Source: Sphagnum compactum
Taxonomy: Eukaryota > Bryophyta > Sphagnopsida > Sphagnales
Length of the DNA: 64,000 bases
Assembly (NCBI GenBank): GCA_965153455.1
Contig: OZ234495.1
Location: 16,798,875 to 16,862,874, forward strand
Direction: 5' to 3'
The notes beneath the pieces are model-generated. The model ran no database searches and was not told where the DNA came from. It saw nothing but the letters and a program-made list of their open reading frames with translations. The stretch's first letter is position 1, and each line of letters begins with the position of its first letter. Made by a program: the position numbers and the translations under genes. Positions 1 through 11,515 of this stretch are shown piece by piece.

Positions 1-30
1 ATCTAATAATGCTGTGTGTTTGTAGTGTCT

Positions 31-3000
31 TCAAGCATGTGTTTCTCTAATGAAAGTGTTAGAGTATGAAGAAATGAGGTTTTGAACTACCTCTTCAATC
101 AAGTCATTGAAGATGGCATGCTCTATGTCTACCCTGATGCTGTCAATGTCTAGATGCAAAGATGACCACATCTGGGAGTTTGTCACATCTCGAGCCACCA
201 ACATCTCAACATAGTCATCATGCAGATCCTTATGCTGCAGATTAAATGTCTGGTTGTAGAGTTCAAGCCAAATCTCTTTGGCAATTTTCTTCCCAATGGA
301 AGGTGAACTTGATTTCAAGGCCAGAAAAGGATGCAGATTGTGGTCAGCATCCAATTTTCTGAACAGAATTTCATTGATTGCATTGAATAACACCCATCTG
401 TTGGAGGATTCCCTCTTGCTGCTGGGGTAACAAGCTTCAAGCCTCTCAAATATACTCTTTCTCAGTGGGCATGCCAGAGAATGCCACCTGCTCACAATTG
501 ATGCAGTGTTGTCTGTAACACCTGAGGAATGTAACATGTCATACATGTAGGTCAGGTCATCTTTCCAGCCCATGTTGCAGAGTGTTTTCCTAAAGCTTGG
601 CCTCTGACATACTTCTGGGGATGTTGGCAGAAAGTTATCAATCATGTGGGACTTGGTGGTGGTCTCTTGAGATCTGTTGTTCAAGCTCTCTCTTGGGGAA
701 GCATCTGAAGAGGTTGAACCATTGACCCTTGGTGGTATTGCCGTGGCTGAAAAAGCTTCTGCAAACTTGAGGTCCCTCAGTGGAAGGGCATTCTTCACTA
801 GGGCAGCTCTAGGCCTATCACTTCCATCCACCTTCAAAAAATGCAGCTGATTCCGCAACCCTGCATAGACCCATTAGAATTTGCAAATATCAGTTTGGCA
901 AAGGACAAAACAAACAATGATACTTAATAGATGCACAGGTTTTCATCTCAACTTTTGCACAGAAACCATGCAAGTAAAACATAAGTTGATTTAATGGCCA
1001 GTTATTGACCTTGGAGGTCATTGGTGATTTCCTTTGACTCAAGAGCACCAAGACTCTCTTCCTTGAATGGTGATTCCAGAACAGAGATAGGGCTTGGTTG
1101 TTCATTTTTGTCAAATGTGAAGTCAGCTCCTTCAACATCCATTGACATCAACCATGGCCTTTCCTGAGTTCTTGATTGCTTCTGGGGCTCAACCTGCAAG
1201 AAGATCAAATCCAGTTTTAGCTCCAACATTGTTGTACACCCCTGAAAGTCTACAATAGCATGTTCTATGTCACAGAACTTCGTCAGTACTTTCCGACTTA
1301 AGCAATTGTGCACAGCATTGACAAATAATGTCAACCCAAAGCAGGCTCACCTGATTTTGTGTACTTGGAATAGCAGCGTGACCACACTGTGCGAGAGCTT
1401 GTGGCATCATTGCCTGGGACAAATCGTCCAGGAAATTTTGCCCACAGATACACACCCCTGCTGCACCTGCACCATTACTTTTGTCCCAGAAAGGGGGCCT
1501 TTGAAAGGGAGCTCTTGTAGCTGAAGCTTTGGCATTGTTGGCTTCCATTGACGAGCTGCAGAACTTATCTTGAGATGATCCTCCATCATCAACATGGTCT
1601 GCATCAAATAAACCAGAGTTGTGCACGACACAGGCTTCTGCAAGTTGAACAATGTCGGGTGCAACAGGAGAGGGATCATGACAAGAGATGCGGTGGTTTT
1701 TTACAGAGCTGCACTCATCAACAATGTTGCAGGTTTTGGTTTTAGCAAGCAAGAGAAGTCCTCTTCTCCCCTCGACTGTCTGTCCCCGTGTGTTCTTGGC
1801 ACTTGCCGCCTTTGGTGACTGCAGTAAAGCTTTCCCACTGATTTTCTGATTGCGTTTTTGCTGTGGTCCTAAAGAACTCATAGGTTTCTTACTTGATCCA
1901 TCACCAGATTGGGTTTCTTGCTTGTGTGCAGAAGACACTAATGCATTAGAGACTGAACAGCACTTTGTAGGCATTGCATCTCTTGGAGAACTCTCTTTTG
2001 CTCGATCTCTGCTGCATCCTTTACACCCAGGGCAATCATTACCCTTCTCCATTTCCATTACAGTGTTTGGGTAATTCAAATTGGTGGAGTTGGCCACATC
2101 AACTCTGCAAGACTTTGATATAGCAGTTTTTCCAGCCACAAAGTTCTCACTAGAAACAATTGATTTGAAGTTATCTATGGTTTGATTGCTACCTAGACTT
2201 CCAGGTTTGGGAGATTCTTGTATGCAGTTAGATTCCACCACCTCACCAGACTTTGGATCTACTGAGACCACTTTGGGCATAAGGCTTGCCACATCTACAG
2301 GATCTGGGAATATGGCTTTGGCTTTCTCAATCATGTGGGTTTTGGTCAATTTGCTGGTCACAGTTGGATCATGTCTCTGAATGACATGTGGAGAATTCAG
2401 AAGGCTGGTGGTGCAGGAACTGCTAACCTGCTGCTCCTTAAGAGTGGGTGTCAAAGTCCAGTCTCCATTGTTGCAAGCAGAAAAATCTGAGCTGGTGGCC
2501 TGCATATGGATCCCCCTGTCAATTGTTACACGTTTCCCAGTTGTGGTGCTCCTGGTCAAAGAGACTTCATATCTTGAGGAGGAGGAGCCAAGCGAGACAA
2601 AAGAGGCAGCAGCTTCTTGGGCCAGTCTAGCAATCTTTTGGGAAACCTCTTTTGATGAACCTTGAACTTGTTTAGCATACCTCATCTCATCCCTTGCTTG
2701 ATCTCTGTTCCATTGTTTTGTCCTCTCCTTCACCTCTTCAGTAAGGAGTTGGGCACTCTCCTTAACACAATCTCTGCCATCACCCGACCTCCTAGTGAGG
2801 TTGGAGGACATTTTCAGAGACATGGGAGCCTTTGGAGCTGTCACATGGGAGTCAGACAGGTCTGCTTCCACAATCCTGCTCCTGGTGCTTCCACTGCTAC
2901 ATCGACTTAGTTCATGATGAGAAGCCACAGAAATTTTGGGCTCATTGCCAGGTGCTGTCTTTGCCTGCCTAAGCTTTGAGTTATGCCGTCTAAGAGATTC

Positions 3001-4985
3001 CAAAAATTGGCGAGCAAAAGCTCGAGGGCTGAATGCTTCCTTCTTCCTTTCAGTACCCACTGAAGAAGGGCTCTGCTCCTGCTGGCCTCTAGCTTTCTTC
3101 AAAGGCTTCAACTGGGCCAAGTGTTCAGTAAGTTCCCAGGAACCTGGCTCGAGAGGTTGATGACTGAAAACTGTGTTTGGCTTTTGCTGCTGAAGAAACT
3201 CAAAGAAAAACTCCTTGTTGCATTGCAGGTACTCCGTGGCTTCCTGAAACTCCTTGGATTCCTGGAACTTCCCAGAACTCAACTGGCAGTTTGGGTTGCT
3301 ATTGTTGCCATGGGCAATGGAGAGCCTTGCTTGGTCAAGAGTGGCACGCATCTTCTGAGCTTTTTTCTCTTCAAGCTGCTGGTGGTTCATGTACTTGAAC
3401 TCCACAGGCTGAGGGTGCACATGATGGTTTTGTGACTGAATGCAAAACTGGGCAGCAAAGTCTTTCTTGAATTCTTGGAGCTGTTTCTCTTGGGGATGTT
3501 CTCGGAATGGGAGAAGTTTGACAGGGGATTCACGTTCCTCAGCTTCATTGTCCTGGGAAGGGGCATGGATGTGGCACATAGTTTTGGGCAGAGGAGGGGG
3601 CCACATGGATGCAGGAGCTAAGGAGCCCTGTGACTGTTGTCTGAAGAGGAATGGCCGATTCTCCTTATAAGGAAGATGTCTTGCTTCGATGTACGAGCGC
3701 AGCTCATGGCATGATTTCCTGGGTGCAAGAGGAAGGAAGTCATCAGGCAGGTCATTGAGTCCCATCAACTGGGCTACCACACTAGGTGCACGTCGCTTGG
3801 ATTCTGATTCTCCTGAGAAGGCAGCATGTGGCACTGCTGCCATGGATGATCGCATCAATGCTCCTTCCTTAACATTGGACCTTGTTGCAATTGCAGAGAG
3901 GTGTGACTTGTGAAGCTCATATCCAAACTGCTTACACACACACGCATTTGAGCAAATGACAAAAGCTTAAACAACAACAAGCATATGATGATGATCCTCC
4001 TCATGATTTCACTGATCTATGGCAACAACAGACAAAGAAATCCAGGCATCCTTTGCCAGCAACTGTCTAGCCTCCTGATGCAGTTGCTATATCAGCAAGA
4101 TGACTCACTGGCACATCTTCAGGAACTGTAAAGCTTCTGGGACCCCATGTTTCAGTAGCTTGAAGAGGAATGTCAAGGCTGTTTCGGGGAGCCTCCAAAC
4201 CTGTAACAGAATTTGATGGATGCCATCATGGTTGTCAGCATTGGAATTCTAGGGTATGAGCTTGTAACCCTAGCTAGTACCCCAAGAGCTTTGGTACCCC
4301 AGTGCAAAGACCTTGGAGATGACCAAAAAGTCTAGCTTCTTGTGCAATAACATCTTGGATTTAAACAGTAAGAAAATGTGTTTGTGAACTCTCATGTGCA
4401 GTCTAGGTACGTTCTTGAAAGTTGCTGTTGCAAACTCTTCATTCATGCAGCCAAAGTGGAGGCCATGCAGGAGCCAATTTCTTTTCTGACGGTCCAAAAG
4501 TCTTAGAAATTGTCTGCATGAAAGCAATCAATATCTGTATCGAGACAACATGGCTGGACAACATGGCTGGAGTCTGTAATAAGCTCAGTGTGACATTGCC
4601 AAATTTTGGAGCAAAGATTTTCATGTAATACTGCTGCTGTTGAAAAAAAGGTGTATTATATATGTCGGATTCTAACATCAAGATTTGTGGAGAAACAGTG
4701 AAGAACTTGCTATTACAACTTGCTGTGCACAGAGCTGGTGCCAAGCTGCTGGAATTATTATACTATGTTATAAGCTGGTAGTAGATTCTGTAGAGGCGCT
4801 AGCTGCAGGCATTGTCAGTTTTGCATCTGGGGTCTCATGGACTTAGGATCAAAAACGACGTTTAGCTTGCATTATAAAATCATACCTGAACCTGCATGGC
4901 TGAATCTCCTCTTCTTCTCGTGCACAACTTTGTTCCCTTGAGCTACTTCATGATTCAAGTCAAACACTTGAAAGACACTCGCCAT
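31..4985 (-). CDS. LONGIFOLIA / TON1-recruiting-motif (TRM) family protein, five exons
   Basis: Exons on the minus strand: 4985-4886, 4200-4109, 3927-1351, 1193-1010 and 860-31. All introns are GT-AG, phases agree, and they give about 1260 aa. The start at 4985 opens with MASVFQVFD, like the N-terminal GIFQ(I/V)FDR motif of LONGIFOLIA proteins. Residues around 111-121 read APSVVAQLMGL, the typical VVA(K/R)LMGL block. Exon 4 carries EQPSPISVLES, the family's QPSPVSVLD motif. The last exon is a DUF4378-like C-terminal domain (about 1080-1250) ending in a DLIEEVVQNL block. Known TRM/LNG proteins bind microtubules or recruit TON1 and promote longitudinal organ growth; that role here is inference. 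The large central exon is low-complexity, rich in Ser, Gln and charged residues, so partner binding through short linear motifs is likely. The 3' UTR leaves the window on the left. Confidence 0.85.
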
Positions 4986-5520
4986 GATCAATATATCTAT
5001 ATCTATATCTACCGGAAGTACTGAAAATCTCTAATCAGCCTCCTACTGTAAATCCCTCCTCCCAGTCTCGTTGATTTAGCTTCACGAAAAAAAACACACT
5101 GGTACTTGTAATTACGCTTGCATGAACTATGGCAATGCTCAGGAGCGAACCATGAGGCCACCAGCCGCCAGCCAGCCAGCCAGCCAGCCAGCAGCTTTTG
5201 TTCTTCTTGCAACTCCCGCATGCATAAAAAATCCTACCACCGCCACCGCTACCATCACCACTTACAGTAGTACACTACTGCAGTCTGAGCTACACAGACA
5301 GGTCCCATCCCCTGCTGCAGCAGCAGCACGAGCAAAGCAACGGAAACGACGACAACAAACACTCCCGCGAGACAACAAGCGCACCGGAAACAACAAACGC
5401 ACGCCAGAGACACCGAGAAGCCCGGCATGCCCGGCTCGCTGGCCTCCCGGGTATCTGGATCGCTTGCAAGGGGCGGGTAGGAACGTTCCTACCCTTTCGG
5501 GCAGGTTATGAACCGGGTAC
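4986..5520 (-). promoter_or_regulatory. 5' flank/leader of the LONGIFOLIA-like gene
   Basis: This GC-richer stretch lies upstream of the start at 4985. It contains a (CAGC)n run at about 5166-5192 and CAG/GCA-rich simple sequence at 5310-5335. Open frames here are low-complexity and match no family. It is most likely 5' UTR and promoter. No clear TATA box was identified. Confidence 0.4.
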
Positions 5521-6084
5521 TCTAATAAAGTGGGACTTTTATACAAACCAGCTTGTGGGCTTTTATAGATATTATGTATTTATTTTTGTCTCCATTTCAG
5601 AAGTGGGCCCTAAAAAATTTCTTTTTCATGCTGTTTTATTTCAAATACTTGGGGATTAAAATATAAAATTTGAGTTTAATTCCCCAAAGTGGAGCTGAAC
5701 CAAAATTTGCACAAGAAGAAAAATAGATTGAGAAACCCTAAACAAAATAGTAAGAAATATTATTATCTTTGAAATAAATGAAGTATATCAACTCATTTGC
5801 ATTCATTCTCTTACCCACCACACTTGTCTAGATTCAAAGATCTAGCCCTTCCTTTTAAACTAGTTATAAATGACTAAGTACTTTGTTTTTGTGTTTTGGG
5901 TTTGATTGGAGATCATCTATATATCTCACCATAAGGCTCAAGCTATTTGTAGCATTAATTAATGTGTTGTAAACCCAAATGAATGCATAGTCCTTGCCTT
6001 CAGGCAGAGCCCAACAACTACCACTTCAATACGGAAGTCAAGATTAAAGGTACTTACTTAAATAAGCCAAAAGAGACTTTGTTG

Positions 6085-6410
6085 CTGTCTAGTTCTTCTT
6101 CTTTTTTTCCCCTGGCTGCCCTTTTGCCCATTCAAGATGTGTCTGGAGATGACCAGACATATAATGGTGCTGCCCATTATAGACTTTGGATCCTATTATA
6201 TGCACATTTGGACTAGCACTTAGTCTATAATGGGCAGCTGCATTATGTGTCTTGCCATCTCTGGCCACATTTGGACCCCAAAAAAAAATGGGCAGCCAGG
6301 GAAAAAAAGAAGTAGGAAGTAGTAGTTTGGGCCCTGTAATGGACACTTCGTATCTATTACAGGACCAGAATGTGCATAATAGGACACAAAGTCTATAATG
6401 GGCAGCACCC
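6085..6410. repeat. Fold-back (MITE-like) element
   Basis: Two overlapping inverted pairs are visible: 6085-6187 against 6219-6320, and 6163-6210 against 6363-6408. The shared word TATAATGGGCAGC occurs in both orientations. RNA from either strand could form a long imperfect hairpin. There is no transposase and no clear target duplication. It could be a MITE or the remains of two copies inserted head to head. Confidence 0.6.
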
Positions 6411-8674
6411 AACAACTTTCCCCAAAACCCTGAAACAAAGCAAACATTAATTTCCTGGGCAGGTATTAAAAAAATTGGTCAATGCAAAACATTTTACCCA
6501 TGAGCATATATATATTGCATTTGCATGAGTTCATAGTTCATACCCAATGGGTATATACCCCAGGTAAAAAATAAATGCCAAACTCAGGTTTAACATGGAC
6601 CAATTAAATAACTAAGTAGATGAGTGGAATTCATTGACATTAAATAAAACATTATGTTGTAATAAGTAAAAATTAGTTCTGCACTGGATAAGGGTGAAAT
6701 CTACAATTGTCTTAAGTGCTACAAATTTGGAGCCTATGAAAAAATTAAAGACTTGATATAGATATATATACTAAAAGGAAAACACTTATTAGGTCTGCCT
6801 TCTTTCAAAGAGGTGAATCCACATAAATGGCCAATTCTCCCTCTCTTGTTACTCAGGATCTCTCTCTCTCTCTCTCTCCTCAGGAAGAATTTGAATGACT
6901 TTTCTCTTTGTTTTGGAGGGTAACTAGCCCATCTCACGTGACTGCCGAGAATTTTGAATCATCATGCTATGCTCTCTTTCTTTTATGTTCCTCCACATTT
7001 GTTGCCTCATTCATACTTCCTAATTTAGTGGGCTTATTGGTCCTCCTCCTAGGCACACTTTAAAGGGTCCAAATTCTTAGGGACCAATTCCTTGGAACTC
7101 AGTTCAAGCAAATTGAATGATGAAACCCTGGCAAGCTGCAATAAATGAAACACCCTATATTTCTTCAATTATCAACATGGTACAGGAGTTGAACCATCAA
7201 CTTTTAACATGTCGAAAAGGGGGAATTAAAAGTACAAAAAGAGAGAGAGAGGACCCAAAGTCCAAACAAGCTTGAAAACCAAACCCAAAATGGGACACAA
7301 AGGGGGCAGGGCAAAAGAACCAATTATGTTTCAAAATCATCCACTTGTTGGTGAATCCTTGAGTTAAACCTGCCTTGAAGCCTAGCTTGCATCTTGATTC
7401 TCCAAATCATGAGCTCTCTTTTTGAGCTCTTTTTTTTCTTTTGGTGCAAACCAATTGATGTTCCTCCTTCCAAAATGGTGTCATGTAGGTTTAGCCTTGA
7501 TTTGCCACTTTTTGGTGTTGGACACTCGCCTAAGGGCCATGGGTCCGATTTTTTTATGATTTTTTTAGCCAATAGGATTGCTCTATTTGATTGGACCTTA
7601 GACCTTGGACCCTCATTTAAAGTGGCCCTTATTATTGTAGTCTTTGATAGAGGTACTTATCATAAATCATGATAAAGGAAGGGCCTTAAAAACTCCTAAC
7701 ATTCTATGTATACATAATCAGCAATAATTGTTGGGTTAGTTAACTATCCACACGCATAAGCCCAAGTTTAAACCAGTGTCAGGACTCAGTCCAGTGTTTA
7801 GGCCCTGCGCCTGGTATCACTGATCAGTGTCATTTGTGTTTGTAGCCAAAGTGGGCTATCTTCCTACATAGGAAGAAGATGTAAGAAAAATTGGCGATCA
7901 TCCCTAGAAACATTTAGCCAAATCTGCCTATAAATGAAATATGAAATTTTAAAAAATTAATAATCTATATACATTTTGGCTAAAAACTCAAATTTTTTTT
8001 TAAAAAAATTTGGAAATCTGGAAGTTTTTATTATTATTTTCCCTCACTTCTGGTGATTAAAAACTCCAAAATCACTTGATGGTTTTGAATTCTGAATTTT
8101 TAATTTCTCTTAGCAAATGTCATGAAATCAATCATCAATATGAGCTAAATGCCAAATGTTGGAGACATATATATATTGTTGACACACACATTTATTAATG
8201 TCAAATATTAATTCTTGAGAGTTAACAACAACAAAATAATTAACAACAAATGTAAAAGGGATTTGGAGATTTTTTTGTTGATTTTGGTCTTTAATACACA
8301 TCTTTTTGTGAACTGAATGGTAGTTGATTCAACAATGAAAACCATAGTTATGATAACTTTTTATGTGTACAAATACGGAGGGAAAAATGCTTGCATGAAA
8401 TCTAACTTTGTGCCAAAATGCTTGTCTATATGGAATAGGGTTTTTGCTCAGTTATGTTGTTAGGCTCACTTCTCTTGGTTGGATGTTGGTCCCTCTCTTG
8501 TGGGTCCTTTCTTTTCTTTTATGGATGGGTGCTTTTTTCTGTTATAAAGTTTGGCAAAGTTTCATCCAGTGTGGGTTTGGTATATAGGGTCAAAGATTGG
8601 TATCAATATTGATATGAACATTGATATCAAATACCAGTCCAATTTGTTAGGACCTACCAATTTGGTATTTTGAG

Positions 8675-8995
8675 TTCTTATCTTGCTATTTTGCCAAGTC
8701 CACTTTGTCAAAACGCCAAGTTCACATCCATTTTGCCAACTTCACTTTGTCAAATCGCCAATTCCACATTGTTAGTGCTACATAGCCAACTTTGGTAGTG
8801 CTACATTGCCAACTTGACCTCATTGGCAGGATGAACTCAACTTGGTCTGTTGTCATATGTAGCATTAGTGATGTGAGGCGTTTTTTTTATGTGGATTTGA
8901 TGACTTGACAAAGTGGTGAAGTTGTGTGAACTTGGCCTTTCGGCAAAGTGCACTTGACAAAACGAGAAATATTAACTTGGCAAAATAACAAAATA
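8675..8995. repeat. Imperfect inverted repeat with internal TTGCCAA(G/C)TT words
   Basis: The left arm (about 8678-8830) pairs with the right arm (about 8823-8990) around a centre near 8830. Both arms carry repeated words of the type TTTTGCCAAGT and ACTTTGTCAA, so there is a short-period repeat inside the long inverted one. This fits a non-autonomous fold-back transposon. No coding capacity is seen. Confidence 0.55.
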
Positions 8996-11344
8996 AGAAA
9001 AACAATTGTGGGTTAGTTTTTTTTTTCCCTTAGTTTCTTTGTTTGTGGGTTTGTTGTGCCTTTTTGGGCATCAAAATCTTGTGGTTTTGCATTGGGATCT
9101 TACACTTATAAGTAGACTATAAAATCATTTGGAGCTTATGCTTACAAGAGTATTGTTCTACGCTTCTAAAGTGGAAGCAATTTGGAATCTGATTAGCTAT
9201 TTGCATTGTCAAATGTAAAATACCCCCCCCCCCCAAAACAAGCTTTGGTCGACCAAGGTGGTTTTGCACAAGCTTTGATTTTTGTTTTGCCCCAAAAAAA
9301 AAACATTGTTACACTAAAATCTGAAAAATCAGCTAGTGATGGGTATTTCTATTGGTGTCCCTAGAGTCTTTGGTTTAAAGATTGAATAGGTGGTAGTAGA
9401 ACATAAGAACAATGAAATGTTTTGTCAAACAAACTTTTAAATTTTTTGAAGGGGGGAGGGTTTAGGGTTTTCTCATAGTAATTATCTCACCTTCCATTAA
9501 TTACTAGTGTTTTTAATGACCTTCTAAAATTAGCTGCACCAAACCTAATTCTCAACCCCACTCATCACTTGCAAACCTTCGCATTAAGTGAATAATGAGA
9601 GAAAATGGCCTATGTTGATGATGCTCAATTGAGCTATGTCAAGCTTGTGTTTTTCTTCGTGTTTTCCTGTTTTTTCATACCCTCCCATGCAAATTGAATT
9701 TGACAATTTTGGAAAGTTTATTGATGTTTAATTCTTTCACATTTGTTTCCACATCGAAGTGCTCCACCCAATTATTAACATCCTCATTATCACACCTCCA
9801 TCCTCATGATCATGTTAGGTTAATGCATGGTTGGGTGGACCAATTTGGGTGTCACACAGCCAATTTTGCCTCATGGTTGCCAGTACAAGCCCATGTCGCT
9901 TTATGAATTTTTTAATTTATTAAAATAGACTTGGTTTAAATATCTTAACTTGAATATCTACATGATGAAAAAAATCATTTAATTTTTTTTTAAAAATTGT
10001 AAAAGCCATGGACTTTTACTTAACTCAAAACTCATGGACTACACCTTTTACTACCATTTCTATGTGGACTATGCTACAATTCATTGAATGATGGGTGTGT
10101 GTTTAAGGATTTAAAATTATTAAGATATCATATTAAAAAAATGTAGAAACAAAATAAATAGTGTGTTAAATTTTAAACTATACTTATGGATTTTTGAATG
10201 GGTTAATTAAGAAGAAGATGAAAATTTTGGTGTGTGGGCTAAGGGAGGGAAGATGTAAGAGTGTGGGAAGGAAAAAAAGGTATATGGAAGTTGTGATCAA
10301 AGGTGATACATTTCAATCAAACATATTCTATATCCAATTTGTGTCTTATCCAATGTGCTTTGAATTGAGTTTTTCAAAATAAGTTGATTTTTATTTTGTA
10401 TAATGGAAGGAATCTAATTGGCCCTTTCTACATGTCTTTGATCAATTTGGCACATGACCAAATGACAAAACCACAATGTATTTACAAGTGTTTTTATATG
10501 TTATCAAATATTATTATTTAAAACCTATGGTTGAAAAGGAGCTAATGAAATCAATAGGTAGCCATTGTAGCTTATCACTATTATTTGTGATGGGCATGAT
10601 GGTTTGACACATTGTGAGATATTCACTTGTAAGGTTATGGTTAAACTTATTGTTGTTGACCTTTAATTATTATTGTGGATTTTTTTTTGTGGATATGAAT
10701 TTTGTGTGTATTATTTTGGGGTCTTGGAAAGTTTAATTTTTTATTGAATGAATTAGGTGAATCATGATGACATAAATGATTTTGAAAAATATACAAAAAT
10801 AGGCAAAGTTTGGAAGAACACATGGTCATGCAATGGCTAAATTTAAACTCGAAATGTTTTCGTCCCACGATTTGTAATCTTTGGATTTATCCAAAGGTTA
10901 TGGCTTCAAGTGGTCCATTTTTGTATATCGTAGCCTAGGGTCAATTTCCATATTGACAAAAAGAAAAATTATTTATTTTCAAAAATTGAATTCGTTTTTA
11001 AAATTTGAAATTACATATTTTCCCATCATCTACTACAATAATAATGTGATATGAGCAGGGAAATTATTTAGACATGAAAAGGGACAATAACATGTGCCTT
11101 TTCATGGATTGAGGTAAAGGCACTTATAACTATCAAAACAAGCAGTTTGAGTAAATCAGACTTCAAAAAAAATAAAAATTAAAACATATTTTTCTCATAA
11201 AGACAAGACAATTTGAAACTCAACCCAAGTTGAAGTTAAAATTTTGAACTTAGTTTCAATTAGTTATGATTCTTTGAAATAAAAACATCTTAGAGGCTTC
11301 ATAAATGGTGAGTAGACTCCCTTTTGAATGATGGGTGTGACACC

Positions 11345-11515
11345 TCCAAAACTTCAAATGAGGGTTTTAATATGGTCCATCAAGGATCCAAGTACCTTCA
11401 AAAGAGATATTTCAATATGGTCATTCAAATGAGTGTTTTAATACGGTCCATCAAGGATCCTAATACCTTCAAAACAGATTTTCTTAATATGGTCAATCAA
11501 GGATCCTAAAATCAA
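11345..11515. repeat. Short tandem repeat, about 72-bp period
   Basis: The phrases TTCAAATGAG, GGTCCATCAAGGATCC and TACCTTCAAAA recur in the same order at a spacing of about 72 bp, with a third partial copy. It lies in non-coding DNA just left of a (GA)n tract. Confidence 0.55.

Noticed and set aside
1267-3913. Many plus-strand frames opposite the large LONGIFOLIA-like exon
   Set aside because: Shadows of the minus-strand coding exon, which has the family motifs and correct splice phases.
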